Below, piece by piece: positions 48,744 to 58,631 of a DNA stretch of 64,000 nucleotides; the first letter of the stretch is position 1, and every line of letters begins with the position of its first letter. Below the pieces are notes generated by a model, which was given only the letters and a program-made list of their open reading frames with translations, was not told the origin of the DNA and made no database searches. The stretch spans positions 1 through 64,000 of the forward strand of contig NZ_CP031055.1 in the NCBI RefSeq assembly GCF_003345295.1. The letters run 5' to 3'. This stretch comes from Vibrio splendidus. GTDB taxonomy: Bacteria; Pseudomonadota; Gammaproteobacteria; Enterobacterales; Vibrionaceae. A program made the position numbers and the translations under genes.

Positions 48744-50759
48744 ATGAGATATACCCCGACACTAAAATTGAGCACTCGATTGGTCGCATTTGTCACTGTG
48801 ATAGTGATCAGTGCGATGTTCATTCTTTTTATTGGTGGCACACTTTCCTTTAAGCGTATCGGACAAGAATATTTAGATCATTATTTGGTTGGTATTGTCG
48901 ACGTTGTAGATAAAGAGATGGAAGATCCTGACGCCGCGTATTCGATGCAGCGTTGGATGCCTAAGATGTTGCAGGCAAGCAATATTGTTGAGATGAAACT
49001 CTCGAACCAGACTGGCATCGTTTATCGATTCAAAGATACCTCCCCACAAATTGATCCCAATCGTCTTTATGAAAGAAGCTTCATTCTAGAGCGCAATGAA
49101 GGTTATCGAATCGAGTTTAAAGCATTGCCTCCTTATATTGGTTATAGCTACTCAATGGAAGCAATGTGGTCAATTACTTTGGCGGTTGCATTGATCCTTT
49201 TCTGTCTGGCTCGTGGTGTTCGTTGGTTGAAGGAACAGTTGATGGGTTCTGAGATCTTGGAAGAGCGAGGAAGAATGATCCTCGCTGGGCAAGTTGAGGC
49301 TCATGCAAAGGGAGATGAACTTGAATGGCCATACACGGCAAGTGAAGCCTTGGATGTCTTGATCGAAGAGCTGCAAGATGCTCGTCAAGAAAGAAGCCGC
49401 TTCGATACCTTTATCCGTACCCATACCTTCCTAGACAAACTCACAGGCACGGCAAACCGAGTCTTATTCGATAACAAGCTTGAATCGGCTTTGCATGAAA
49501 GCGGTGCTCGAGGTGGTGTGTTATTGATACGTATCGACGAATGGGAGCAAGTCCGTGATGCTAATGACAAGCAAATCACTGACGGCTTTATTATCGAAGT
49601 TGGCGAAGTATTGTCGAATATTGTTCAACGCTATCCTGATGTTATTTTTTCTCGTTATTACGATGCTGATTTTGCCGTATTTATTCCGCATCAAGGGGCT
49701 AAAGATATTGCTACCTTGGCGGCTCAGTGTTTAAGGCAGTTAGACAAGATAACCCCGCCGGAACCTTTAGATTCTGATAATTGGTGCCATATTGGCGTAA
49801 CCATGTATACCGAAGGTGAGCGTCACAGTCAGATCATGGATGAAACGGAAACGGCATTAAAGAGTGCCCAGCTGGAGCGTATTAATAACTGGAGCCGTTA
49901 CCCTAAGCAGAATACAAATGAGTTGGATAGAGGCAGTGTTCGTTGGAGAACATTATTGGATAAAGCGCTGCTTCCTGAAAATTTAGTAATCTTTGCTCAG
50001 CGATGTTATCTTATGCCGGAATCTGGTCAAGCCAATGAATTACATAGAGAAATATTCACTAGAATTCAGGACCCTGATAAAGGTTTATTGAAATCGTCTC
50101 GATTTATGCCTGCGGTAGAGCAAGTGGGTTATCAAGCTCAAATGGACCAATCGGTTCTAAAGGTTTTGTTGAAATCGCTGAAAGAGTCAACTCAGCCTCT
50201 CAACTATTCGGTGAATCTGAATGTTACTCCATTTGCGAATAAACAGCATTTTAAGTGGTTTAGAAGTGAGTTATTACAGCTCTCTGCTCAGCATCGCTCT
50301 CAGCTTGCGTTTGAGTTTCCTGAAGGGCACTTGATTGCCCACCTTGATTATATGAGACCGGTGGCAAAGATGCTGCGAGGTTTAGGGTGTAAAGTGGTGG
50401 TTGGCCAAGCTGGACGAACCATTGTTAGCACTCACTATATAAAGGACTTGAAGGTCAATTACATTAAGCTTCATCGAAGCTTAATAAAGAAAATCGATCA
50501 AAGGCATGAGAATCAACTGTTTGTCCGAAGCTTAATTGGGGCATGCGGTGATTCTCCAACTCAAGTTATTGCTGTTGGAGTCGAGACAAAACAAGAAAAG
50601 AACACCTTGATAGAGTTAGGCATTAACGGCTATCAAGGGAGATATTTCGACGAAGAACAACAGATTATCCCTTTGCCTAATCAAGCTGAAAAGGTCGCGA
50701 AAGCGGAATCTGTTGTGAAAGTTGGACGAAGAAATCGATGGCGTAAGAGTAGTAGTTAA
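48744..50759 (+). CDS. csrD: CsrD/MshH: degenerate GGDEF-EAL membrane protein, RNase E specificity factor
   Basis: A 671-residue inner-membrane protein with helices at about residues 12-34 and 128-148 around a periplasmic loop, then a HAMP-like linker, a GGDEF-family and an EAL-family domain. Both signature motifs are degenerate: SRYYDADF stands where GGDEF is expected and the EAL triad reads HRE, so cyclase or phosphodiesterase activity is unlikely. This matches E. coli CsrD, which targets CsrB/CsrC RNAs to RNase E; in V. cholerae the orthologue is called MshH. The start ATG 48744 has AAGGA upstream; the TTG at 48723 is less likely. mshI starts 2 bases after its stop. Confidence 0.88.
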   Translation: MRYTPTLKLSTRLVAFVTVIVISAMFILFIGGTLSFKRIGQEYLDHYLVGIVDVVDKEMEDPDAAYSMQRWMPKMLQASNIVEMKLSNQTGIVYRFKDTSPQIDPNRLYERSFILERNEGYRIEFKALPPYIGYSYSMEAMWSITLAVALILFCLARGVRWLKEQLMGSEILEERGRMILAGQVEAHAKGDELEWPYTASEALDVLIEELQDARQERSRFDTFIRTHTFLDKLTGTANRVLFDNKLESALHESGARGGVLLIRIDEWEQVRDANDKQITDGFIIEVGEVLSNIVQRYPDVIFSRYYDADFAVFIPHQGAKDIATLAAQCLRQLDKITPPEPLDSDNWCHIGVTMYTEGERHSQIMDETETALKSAQLERINNWSRYPKQNTNELDRGSVRWRTLLDKALLPENLVIFAQRCYLMPESGQANELHREIFTRIQDPDKGLLKSSRFMPAVEQVGYQAQMDQSVLKVLLKSLKESTQPLNYSVNLNVTPFANKQHFKWFRSELLQLSAQHRSQLAFEFPEGHLIAHLDYMRPVAKMLRGLGCKVVVGQAGRTIVSTHYIKDLKVNYIKLHRSLIKKIDQRHENQLFVRSLIGACGDSPTQVIAVGVETKQEKNTLIELGINGYQGRYFDEEQQIIPLPNQAEKVAKAESVVKVGRRNRWRKSSS

Positions 50760-50761
50760 CA

Positions 50762-52204
50762 ATGAATTTTAAAGCGATTTTAGACAAGATAAAGCCAACT
50801 AATAATAAAGGCAGCTCTCAAGTTGTCATGTTAGGCAACGATGCCATTTATATTTCATCGACAGAACAAGAACCTCAAGTAACTAGCATTCCCGTGGTTA
50901 ATGGGGACTGGGAGAGTGCGCTAAAAAAATCGCTTAGCAGTGAGGCGTTTACTAGTAATAGCCTCCAGCTGATTGTCTGTGCTAACTACTACCAAACCTA
51001 CCAAATTGATAAACCGGACATTCCAGAGAGTGAATGGTCGGTTGCCCTGCCTTTTTTACTCAAAGATCTTGTCTCTGAAAGAGTGACTGAAATTGTCGCG
51101 AGTGCGGTCGCGTTGCCGACGTCGAATAAGCTGCAAGTGTATGTTCTGCCTAAAAAGCTGTTAGACAAGCTTTTGAATATTGCTAATTCGGTTCAGGTTG
51201 AATTAATAGGTGTTGCTCCTGAAGATGAAATCTGGGGTTACAGTGCTGGCGAACTGTCTAATTTCATCCTTTTACAGCGCAGCGCCAATTCACACTTTAA
51301 GCTGGGTGCGTTTGTTGAAAATACCGTTTGCTTTCAAAGAACCATCCGTAGTGTTGTTCCACCTTTAACGGGTGTTGCATCAAGCGCTCTCCAGTTAGAT
51401 GGCCTTGCTCTAGAACTCCAACGCTCGATTGATTACCTTTCTTCTCAAATTAAAGGTACTCAACTTCATCAGTTGAAAATCTGCTGTGATGAGGAAGATG
51501 AGTCTGAGTTACAAGGCGCGTTAAATAACACATTGAGTTCGACCGTTTCTCTGCTCGTTGAAGGTGAGCGTGATAATTCAGAGAGTTTGTTGGTTAAGCT
51601 TGCGGCTGAAAAAGAGGCTTTTAATGTCAATCTTTACCCTGAACATCTCAAGCCTAAGAAAGAATATTTTACGCTGACGAATGTTGTTGCGAGCTGGGGG
51701 CTCGTTTGTGTGCTGCTACTTGGTGGTTACTTTGTAATGCAGTATCAAGCTTCTAATCTAGATAAAACCCTAACAGCTTTGCAACATGACTCGAACCAGC
51801 TTAACAAGCAAGTTAACCAATTGAATAGTAAGTTAACTCAGCATAAACCGTCTCCAGAGAAAGTGGCGGCAGTTGCGCGTCTCAAACGTGAGACTCAGGC
51901 TAAAAAAGAGGCTTTGAAGGCGGTAGGACAATACGACGAATCACAACAAGTCGGGTATTCTGGCGTCATGAATTCCTTAGCTAAATTAGGCCGAAATGAC
52001 ATCTCTCTTTCGCACATCTACATGACTCACGAGACTTTAGATCTTAGTGGCTTTGCTCGTAACGCAAATGTGGTTCCTAACTGGATTGGTCAGTTTAAAA
52101 GTGAGCTTAATTTAGTTGGACGTGCTTTTGAAAAACTAAAAATTGGGCGCAATGATCAGGATGTGGTGACGTTTGAGCTAAGTACTCGCAGGGAGAGTAA
52201 ATAA
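50762..52204 (+). CDS. mshI: MSHA biogenesis protein MshI
   Basis: A 480-residue protein with an actin/Hsp70-like N-terminal region (about 1-290), one membrane helix (about 307-327, VVASWGLVCVLLLGGYFVMQY region) and a periplasmic coiled coil rich in Q/N/L (about 330-400). This corresponds to a PilM-PilN type fusion (or GspL-like protein) that forms the inner-membrane alignment platform of the MSHA type IV pilus. The gene starts immediately after csrD and its stop overlaps the mshJ start. Some Vibrio split this region as mshI and mshI1; here it is one frame. Confidence 0.88.
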   Translation: MNFKAILDKIKPTNNKGSSQVVMLGNDAIYISSTEQEPQVTSIPVVNGDWESALKKSLSSEAFTSNSLQLIVCANYYQTYQIDKPDIPESEWSVALPFLLKDLVSERVTEIVASAVALPTSNKLQVYVLPKKLLDKLLNIANSVQVELIGVAPEDEIWGYSAGELSNFILLQRSANSHFKLGAFVENTVCFQRTIRSVVPPLTGVASSALQLDGLALELQRSIDYLSSQIKGTQLHQLKICCDEEDESELQGALNNTLSSTVSLLVEGERDNSESLLVKLAAEKEAFNVNLYPEHLKPKKEYFTLTNVVASWGLVCVLLLGGYFVMQYQASNLDKTLTALQHDSNQLNKQVNQLNSKLTQHKPSPEKVAAVARLKRETQAKKEALKAVGQYDESQQVGYSGVMNSLAKLGRNDISLSHIYMTHETLDLSGFARNANVVPNWIGQFKSELNLVGRAFEKLKIGRNDQDVVTFELSTRRESK

Positions 52205-52851
52205 TGCAGCAGTGGGACCAGCTCAGCGATAAGTTTCTTGCATTAAGTCAGAGAGAAAAATGGCTACTTTTCGTGTGTGGTTTTGTTGGCCTATCCATGC
52301 TGTTGTTCACCTTGTTGGTTGAGCCAGCGTATCTCGATTTACAGGCTAAAAATGCTAAGACGATGAATCTGACTCAGGCAAACCAGAGACAGCAAGGTGA
52401 GTTGCTCGTTCTTCAAGCTAAGTTAAACAAAGACCCAGACAAAGACATTAATCGAGAGTACAAAAAACTGCTGGTGGAGAGCCAAGATCTGTCACTTCAG
52501 CTTTCCCAGATTGTCGATGGACTGATCACGCCTTCTCAAATGTCTCAACTATTGGAGAGTGTTCTTAATGCCGGAAATGGACTTAAGCTCGAATCGCTAG
52601 AGTCGTTAAAACCAGAAGCAATTTCGAATAATCAAGAGACCAGTGAATATTCAGGCTACTTTCTTCACCCTGTAAGAATGGAATTAACGGGCAGTTACTT
52701 TGATATTTCCGCTTATCTTCAAGCGCTTGAGTCTCTTCCTGTCAGTTATTACTGGCGCACATTTCAGTATTCGGTTGAAGAATATCCTAAAGCTCGACTG
52801 GTGTTTGAGGTTTACACACTAGGTACTAGACAGGAGTTTATCGGTGGTTAG
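52204..52851 (+). CDS. mshJ: MSHA biogenesis protein MshJ
   Basis: A 215-residue bitopic inner-membrane protein: a short cytoplasmic N terminus, a membrane helix (about residues 19-39, WLLFVCGFVGLSMLLFTLLV), a long helical stretch and a C-terminal ferredoxin-like fold. This is the PilO/GspM-type partner of MshI in the pilus alignment complex. It shares one base with mshI and overlaps mshK by 8 bases, so the genes are translationally coupled. Identity rests on position and architecture. Confidence 0.85.
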   Translation: MQQWDQLSDKFLALSQREKWLLFVCGFVGLSMLLFTLLVEPAYLDLQAKNAKTMNLTQANQRQQGELLVLQAKLNKDPDKDINREYKKLLVESQDLSLQLSQIVDGLITPSQMSQLLESVLNAGNGLKLESLESLKPEAISNNQETSEYSGYFLHPVRMELTGSYFDISAYLQALESLPVSYYWRTFQYSVEEYPKARLVFEVYTLGTRQEFIGG

Positions 52852-53176
52852 AACTCTTTTGTTGTCATTACTTTTTAGTAGCCAAATGGCTTGGGCCGAA
52901 CAGGATCCTACGGCGCCATTAGGCTGGTTGACGCCACAACAAAAAACAACGTCAGCTAAAAAGGCACCAACTCGTTATCGCTTACCTTCTCTAGAAAGCA
53001 TTGTGTGCAAAGGCGATACACCTTGCTATGCCATTATGAATGGTCAGATTCTCGGTCAAGGAGAAACGATCAGAGGGTACCGAGTTAAGAACATAGATCC
53101 AGAATACGTCACTCTGCAGAGAAGCTCTAAGCAGTGGAAATTAGAGATGTTCTCTTTAGATGTTAAGAATAATTAA
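52844..53176 (+). CDS. mshK: MSHA biogenesis protein MshK
   Basis: A 110-residue exported protein with a signal peptide (cleavage near AWAEQ), followed by DPTAPLGW. This 'DPTAPL' segment and the small C-terminal beta domain resemble the PilP/GspC-like linker proteins that connect the alignment complex with the secretin. It uses a GTG start at 52844, with AGGAG 7 bases upstream. Overlap with mshJ and a 15-base gap to mshL place it in the same transcript. Confidence 0.85.
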   Translation: MVRTLLLSLLFSSQMAWAEQDPTAPLGWLTPQQKTTSAKKAPTRYRLPSLESIVCKGDTPCYAIMNGQILGQGETIRGYRVKNIDPEYVTLQRSSKQWKLEMFSLDVKNN

Positions 53177-53191
53177 GGTTAGAGTGAAGAC

Positions 53192-54859
53192 ATGCGTAAA
53201 CTTGTAGTAGCAATCCTAGTGTCATCTTTAGTCGGCTGTTCGATGGGACATAGAGATCCCGTTGAGATCAAAGAGTCTTTAAACGAATCAATTAATGAAG
53301 CGAATAGCAAAGCGCTTCGTGATCTTCCTTCGTCGGTACAAGATGACCTGATGCCTCAGCTTAATTCGGATGCCATGTCTCCGGGTATGGAAACCGTTAA
53401 GCGTTTTCGTATTCAAGCTAAAGGTGTTGAAGCGAGAACCTTTTTTGCTAGCTTGGTAAAAGGCACTGAATACAGCGCGGCTATTCACCCAAGCGTTGCC
53501 GGGAAGCTGACTCTAAACCTGACAGATGTGACGTTAGACGAAGTGTTGGCTGTTGCTCAGGATATGTATGGCTACGATATAGAAAAACGCGGCAAAGTTA
53601 TTCAGATTTATCCTGCTGGTCTACGCACAGTGACGATCCCAGTTGATTACTTACAAGTGAAGCGTTCAGGTCGTTCATTGACGACCATCACCACCGGAAC
53701 GATCACGACTTCTGACTCTAATTCATCGAGCTCTTCAAGCTCGAACTCAAACTCGTCAAATTCATCCAACTCTTCTAACTCATCGAATTCTACATCGAAC
53801 GGCGGTACAGAGATTGAAACGACCTCTGAAAGTGATTTCTGGCCACAGCTTGAAGCGGCAGTTGCTCACCTCATTGGTTCTGGTGACGGGCAGAGTGTTG
53901 TCGTGACCCCGCAAGCCAGTGTGATTACGGTTCGTGCTTACCCCGACGAAATTCGTGAGGTTCGAGAGTTCTTAGGTATTTCTCAGAAGCGTTTGCAGCG
54001 CCAAGTTATCTTGGAAGCCAAAATCATGGAAGTGACCTTAAGTGATGGCTATCAACAAGGCATCAACTGGACCAAGATGTTCTCGTCGAATGGTACTAAC
54101 TATACGATAGGTATGGGCTCTATTGTTAAAGATGCCGCTGGTGCGATTATCCCAAGTACATTGCCAGGCATGGACCCAATCGGCGCTGCTTTAGGTGGTC
54201 AATCTAACCTTGTTGTCTCTGGTGGTAGCTTTGAGGCGGTATTGAGTTTCATGGGTACACAGGGTGACTTGAACGTCCTATCTAGCCCAAGGGTGACTGC
54301 TGCGAATAACCAAAAAGCAGTGATAAAAGTGGGTACCGACGAATACTACGTAACTGACTTATCAAGTGCAGTTGGTAGTGGTGATAACGCGAATGTGGCC
54401 CCTGAGGTTGAGTTAACCCCATTCTTCTCTGGTATTTCTCTGGATGTGACCCCTCAGATCGATGATAAAGGCAGTGTGTTTTTACATGTTCATCCTGCCG
54501 TTATTGAGGTTGCAGAAGAGGTGAAAGAGCTTAACCTTGGTTCAACTACAGGCATTGTTTCACTTCCATTGGCAAAAAGCTCTATTCGTGAATCTGACTC
54601 AGTGATTCGTGCGCAAGATGGTGATGTTGTGGTGATTGGTGGGTTAATGAAATCAAACACCAGTGATATCACGTCGAAAGTACCATTCCTTGGCGATATC
54701 CCAGCACTCGGTCATTTGTTCCGTAATACCAGTCAGTTGACGCAAAAAACTGAGTTAGTGATCTTACTAAAACCAACGATTGTTGGCGTGAATACTTGGC
54801 AAACTGAGTTAGAACGCTCTCGAGATCTGCTGCAGCAGTGGTTCCCTGATGAAGAGTAA
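53192..54859 (+). CDS. mshL: MSHA outer-membrane secretin MshL
   Basis: A 555-residue lipoprotein secretin forming the outer-membrane pore for the MSHA pilus. The lipobox is SSLVGC with Cys16. An STN-like and N domain region (about 68-160) is followed by a serine/asparagine-only linker of about 38 residues (about 173-210). The C-terminal secretin domain has VTPQASVITVRAYPDEIREV, LSSPRVTAANNQKAVIKVG, and the late signature VVIGGLMKSNTSDITSKVPFLGDIP. The linker is far more repetitive than the rest of the protein and may vary between strains. 52 bases separate it from mshM. Confidence 0.95.
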   Translation: MRKLVVAILVSSLVGCSMGHRDPVEIKESLNESINEANSKALRDLPSSVQDDLMPQLNSDAMSPGMETVKRFRIQAKGVEARTFFASLVKGTEYSAAIHPSVAGKLTLNLTDVTLDEVLAVAQDMYGYDIEKRGKVIQIYPAGLRTVTIPVDYLQVKRSGRSLTTITTGTITTSDSNSSSSSSSNSNSSNSSNSSNSSNSTSNGGTEIETTSESDFWPQLEAAVAHLIGSGDGQSVVVTPQASVITVRAYPDEIREVREFLGISQKRLQRQVILEAKIMEVTLSDGYQQGINWTKMFSSNGTNYTIGMGSIVKDAAGAIIPSTLPGMDPIGAALGGQSNLVVSGGSFEAVLSFMGTQGDLNVLSSPRVTAANNQKAVIKVGTDEYYVTDLSSAVGSGDNANVAPEVELTPFFSGISLDVTPQIDDKGSVFLHVHPAVIEVAEEVKELNLGSTTGIVSLPLAKSSIRESDSVIRAQDGDVVVIGGLMKSNTSDITSKVPFLGDIPALGHLFRNTSQLTQKTELVILLKPTIVGVNTWQTELERSRDLLQQWFPDEE

Positions 54860-54911
54860 TCGCTTATTTTCTCAATGTAGATTGGCAGCATCTAACTAAG
54901 CTAGGTCACTT

Positions 54912-55751
54912 ATGTATCAAGCTCACTTTGGTTTTGAACAACTGCCATTTACTTTAACGCCGAATACCGATTTATTTTATGGTTTAGCGCCTCATTTCGA
55001 AGCGATTCAAACGGTGATCTCGGCGTTAGAAATGGGCGAGGGCGTGATTAAGGTCACCGGAGAGGTTGGTACTGGAAAAACCATGGTTTGTCGGATGTTG
55101 GTCAATCACCTAAATGATTGTACTGCTCTTATTTACCTACCAAACCCTGTGCTCTCTGGTGTTGATTTACGCCAAGCCGTTGCTAAAGAGCTGGGTTTGA
55201 CTATCGATAATGAAGCAACCTTAGTTGATAACATTCAGCATAAGCTCATTGAGTTACACAACTCAGGTTTAAGAGTGGTAGCGATTCTTGATGAGGCTCA
55301 AGCTCTATCGGATGAAGCTCTCGAAACATTAAGGTTGTTCGGTAACCTTGAAACTGAAGATAAAAAACTGCTGCAAATTGTTTTATTAGGGCAGCCTGAG
55401 TTGGATGCTCGATTAGAGGCTTATCACCTTAGGCAGTTTCGTCAAAGAATCACGTTTAGTTCAACACTGAGGCCGCTGACTCTCGATGAAACGGTGGCGT
55501 ATATTGATAATCGGATTGCTAAATCTGGTGGTAATCCTGAATTGTTCAGTTTGAATCAAAAAAAGGCGATTTGTCGCTCCTCGTTAGGTATTCCAAGATT
55601 GATAAATCAACTATGCCATAAGGCTCTTTTGCTCTCGTTCAGTGAAGATAAGAAAAGTATCGACAACCAGCACCTGTTTTCAGCCATGCATGAAACTTAC
55701 GATGTATGTAAGCCTAAATTTAAAACGCCAATACTGTGGGGTTGGAATTAA
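54912..55751 (+). CDS. mshM: MSHA accessory ATPase MshM (ExeA/GspA-like)
   Basis: A 279-residue AAA+ ATPase of the ExeA/GspA group. Walker A is GEVGTGKT (residues 50-57) and Walker B is VVAILDEAQAL (about 117-127). The N terminus MYQAHFGFEQLPFTLTPN is characteristic of the family. Unlike ExeA it has no membrane helix or peptidoglycan-binding domain; it stops after the ATPase part. It probably helps assemble or position the secretin. It is followed 2 bases later by mshN. Confidence 0.9.
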   Translation: MYQAHFGFEQLPFTLTPNTDLFYGLAPHFEAIQTVISALEMGEGVIKVTGEVGTGKTMVCRMLVNHLNDCTALIYLPNPVLSGVDLRQAVAKELGLTIDNEATLVDNIQHKLIELHNSGLRVVAILDEAQALSDEALETLRLFGNLETEDKKLLQIVLLGQPELDARLEAYHLRQFRQRITFSSTLRPLTLDETVAYIDNRIAKSGGNPELFSLNQKKAICRSSLGIPRLINQLCHKALLLSFSEDKKSIDNQHLFSAMHETYDVCKPKFKTPILWGWN

Positions 55752-55753
55752 TT

Positions 55754-56905
55754 ATGAGCGTCATAAATAACGCCTTGTCTGAATTGGCAAAGAAAAAGTC
55801 AGTGACTTCGATTGAAGCGGCAGTGGTGCCTAAAGTGAAAACACGCTCCCCATTGGTTTGGTTGGTGGCTGGTTTCACTCTGAGCTTAGCGATGGGCGGT
55901 TGGGCAATATCACAAGGCCCAACCGTTGAACATTCAATCTCAACTCGAGATGCTCAAGTCCAGGTCTCTGTCGTAGAGAGTTCTGGAGAAATGCAGGATG
56001 TTGTCACTCAAACACTCTCATCGCCAACCAAGAAATTAGTGACGCTAGATTTAACGCCCCATTCAGCAGAAAACACAGTAGCGGCCAATAACGTTCAAGC
56101 TAAGCCACCGACAAGGTTGAGTACTTCTAAAACGACAACCCCTAACGTTACGCTTAAACCGTTAAGCACGGCTAAAGCGACTAATACTGACATTCCAAAG
56201 CCGATTTACGTTGCTAGCGTGGCAAAAAAAGATCCGGCTCCTATCTCTAATGAGAAAGAATCTTCTGACAGTTCAGAAAATAGCGAAATGTTGATTGAGC
56301 AGGTAGAGCTAACGCCTGAGCAATTATCAGTGAATGCACAAGGGCGAGCTCAGAAAGCACTTGATGCGAATGATCTTACTGGTGCTTTGAAAGGTTACAC
56401 CGAAGCCTTGCGTTATACGCCACGAAATGAAGAGGTTCGCCAGAAACTCGCGATTCTCTATTTTGGCAAGGGTGACACTCGCAAAGCCTACGAGCTGTTT
56501 CAATCTGGTATCAAACTTAATATCAACAGCGAAAAGCTACGGTTGGGCTTATCTAAACTGCTGGTTAAAGCTAACCAAGCAGAAGCGGCTTTAAGCCCGT
56601 TAATCCACATGCCACCAAATCCTACTCAAGATTATTTGGCAATGCGTGCTGCATTGAGTCAAAAATCTCAGCAAGAAGACATCGCGCTCGAGAGTTATCA
56701 AAAGTTAGTCGAGGTTGATTCAGATAATGCTCGCTGGTGGCTTGGCCTTGCGATTCAACAAGAGCGTCAACTTGATTTTTCTGCTGCAAAAGAGTCATAC
56801 CAAGGTGCCTTAACCAGAGTTGGAATCTCATCTCAATCGCAAAACTTTGTGCGTGACCGCTTAAACATAATCAAAGCTTTAGAGGAGAGTGGCGATGCAA
56901 ATTAG
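55754..56905 (+). CDS. mshN: MSHA biogenesis protein MshN (TPR protein)
   Basis: A 383-residue bitopic protein: a short cytoplasmic N terminus, a membrane helix (about 29-48), a Thr/Ser/Lys/Pro-rich linker, and tetratricopeptide repeats over the last 200 residues (for example AQKALDANDLTGALKGYTEAL and KAYELFQSGIKLN). It resembles GspB/PilW-like periplasmic scaffold proteins. The start is set at ATG 55754 (MSVINNALSELAKKK), directly after the mshM stop; an upstream in-frame start would lie inside mshM. Its end overlaps the mshE start by 11 bases. Confidence 0.88.
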   Translation: MSVINNALSELAKKKSVTSIEAAVVPKVKTRSPLVWLVAGFTLSLAMGGWAISQGPTVEHSISTRDAQVQVSVVESSGEMQDVVTQTLSSPTKKLVTLDLTPHSAENTVAANNVQAKPPTRLSTSKTTTPNVTLKPLSTAKATNTDIPKPIYVASVAKKDPAPISNEKESSDSSENSEMLIEQVELTPEQLSVNAQGRAQKALDANDLTGALKGYTEALRYTPRNEEVRQKLAILYFGKGDTRKAYELFQSGIKLNINSEKLRLGLSKLLVKANQAEAALSPLIHMPPNPTQDYLAMRAALSQKSQQEDIALESYQKLVEVDSDNARWWLGLAIQQERQLDFSAAKESYQGALTRVGISSQSQNFVRDRLNIIKALEESGDAN

Positions 56906-58619
56906 ATTAAGAAAAAGGCTAGGTGATTTGCTCGTCGAAGAGGGAATCATCACTGAGGCCCAAGTTGAACAAGCTCTTGCTGCTCAAAAAAGTACAGGTC
57001 GTAAGCTGGGTGATGCGCTGATTGAACTTGGTTTCTTATCAGAACAACAGATGTTGAGTTTCTTGTCCCAGCAACTCGCTATTCCTCTCATTGATTTAAG
57101 TCGAGCGGTTGTTGATGTTGAAGCGGTGCAGCTTTTACCTGAAGTACATGCTCGTCGCCTTCGTGCATTGGTGATTGGACGCCAAGGCGATACGTTACGT
57201 GTCGCAATGAGTGATCCTGCGGATCTGTTTGCTCAGGAATCATTACTTGGGCAACTAGGTGACTACGCGCTTGAGTTCGTTGTCGCTCAAGAAAGACAAT
57301 TAGTGGATGGCTTTGATCGCTATTACCGCCGAACCAAAGAAATTGCGTCTTTCGCCGAGCAGCTTCATGCCGAACACCAAGTCAATGACGCCTTTGATTT
57401 TGATATTGCTGGTGAAGACAGTGACGAAGTGACGGTCGTTAAGCTGATCAACTCGTTATTTGAAGATGCAATCCAAGTCGGTGCATCTGATATTCATATT
57501 GAGCCAGATTCAAACGTATTGCGTCTTCGTCAGCGTATTGATGGCGTGCTGCATGAAACACTGCTGAATGAAGTCAATATTGCCTCTGCACTCGTACTGC
57601 GCTTGAAGTTAATGGCAAACCTCGATATCTCAGAGAAGCGTCTTCCTCAAGATGGTCGTTTTAATATTCGAGCCAAAGGCCAGTCGGTTGATATTCGTAT
57701 GTCGACTATGCCTGTACAGCATGGTGAGTCTGTGGTTATGCGTCTTCTCAACCAATCAGCTGGCCTTCGTAAATTAGAGGCGTCAGGTATACCAAGTGAT
57801 CTGTTGGTTCGACTTCGTCAACAGTTACGCCGTCCACATGGCATGATCTTGGTCACTGGCCCGACGGGTTCAGGTAAAACAACCACCCTCTATGGTGCGC
57901 TAAGCGAATTAAACGAGCCGGGCAAAAAGATTATTACCGCGGAAGATCCGGTGGAATACCGCCTTCCTCGAGTGAACCAAGTTCAGGTAAACCCTAAGAT
58001 CAATCTCGATTTCTCTACTATCCTCAGAACTTTCCTTCGTCAGGATCCTGATATCATCCTTATTGGTGAGATGCGTGACCACGAAACCGTTGAGATTGGT
58101 TTGAGAGCCGCGCTGACGGGCCACTTAGTCTTAAGTACGCTGCATACCAACGATGCAGTAGACAGTGCGCTGCGTATGATGGACATGGGTGCTCCCGGTT
58201 ATCTCGTGGCAAGTGCCGTGAGAGCGGTGGTGGCACAGCGATTAGTTCGTAAAGTGTGTACTGATTGTAAGGTTGAGGATGAGTTGGATGAACCTCGTAA
58301 ACAGTGGTTGAGCGTACGTTTCCCTAATCAAGTGGCTGTACCATTCATGAAAGGTCGTGGTTGCCAGAACTGTAACCTAACCGGTTATCGCGGGCGTATT
58401 GGTGTATTTGAAATGTTGGAGCTAGAGCAAGACATGATGGATGCCCTCAGAGCGAATGACGCGGTTGGCTTTGCTCAAACGGCAAGGCGGTCTAAAAACT
58501 ACAAACCGTTGTTGGCTTCTGCGATGGAGTTAGCTTTGCAAGGTGTCGTGAGCCTCGATGAGATCATGCACCTTGGTGAAGGCGATGCTTCCGGTGCCAC
58601 AGACCCAATTTATCTGTAG
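56895..58619 (+). CDS. mshE: MSHA extension ATPase MshE with c-di-GMP-binding MshEN domain
   Basis: A 574-residue GspE/PilB-family hexameric ATPase that powers pilus extension. The N terminus carries two copies of the MshEN 24-residue c-di-GMP motif: one beginning RLGDLLVEEG and ending ALAAQ, the second beginning KLGDALIELG and ending FLSQQ. Established work on V. cholerae MshE shows these bind c-di-GMP and activate the pilus. Walker A is GPTGSGKT (about residues 322-329), with Asp and His boxes after it and a zinc CTDC/CQNC tetracysteine near the C terminus. The start is set at ATG 56895 because GGAG lies 7 bases before it; a GTG at 56889 is possible. Confidence 0.95.
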   Translation: MQIRLRKRLGDLLVEEGIITEAQVEQALAAQKSTGRKLGDALIELGFLSEQQMLSFLSQQLAIPLIDLSRAVVDVEAVQLLPEVHARRLRALVIGRQGDTLRVAMSDPADLFAQESLLGQLGDYALEFVVAQERQLVDGFDRYYRRTKEIASFAEQLHAEHQVNDAFDFDIAGEDSDEVTVVKLINSLFEDAIQVGASDIHIEPDSNVLRLRQRIDGVLHETLLNEVNIASALVLRLKLMANLDISEKRLPQDGRFNIRAKGQSVDIRMSTMPVQHGESVVMRLLNQSAGLRKLEASGIPSDLLVRLRQQLRRPHGMILVTGPTGSGKTTTLYGALSELNEPGKKIITAEDPVEYRLPRVNQVQVNPKINLDFSTILRTFLRQDPDIILIGEMRDHETVEIGLRAALTGHLVLSTLHTNDAVDSALRMMDMGAPGYLVASAVRAVVAQRLVRKVCTDCKVEDELDEPRKQWLSVRFPNQVAVPFMKGRGCQNCNLTGYRGRIGVFEMLELEQDMMDALRANDAVGFAQTARRSKNYKPLLASAMELALQGVVSLDEIMHLGEGDASGATDPIYL

Positions 58620-58631
58620 GGGTAGACTAGT

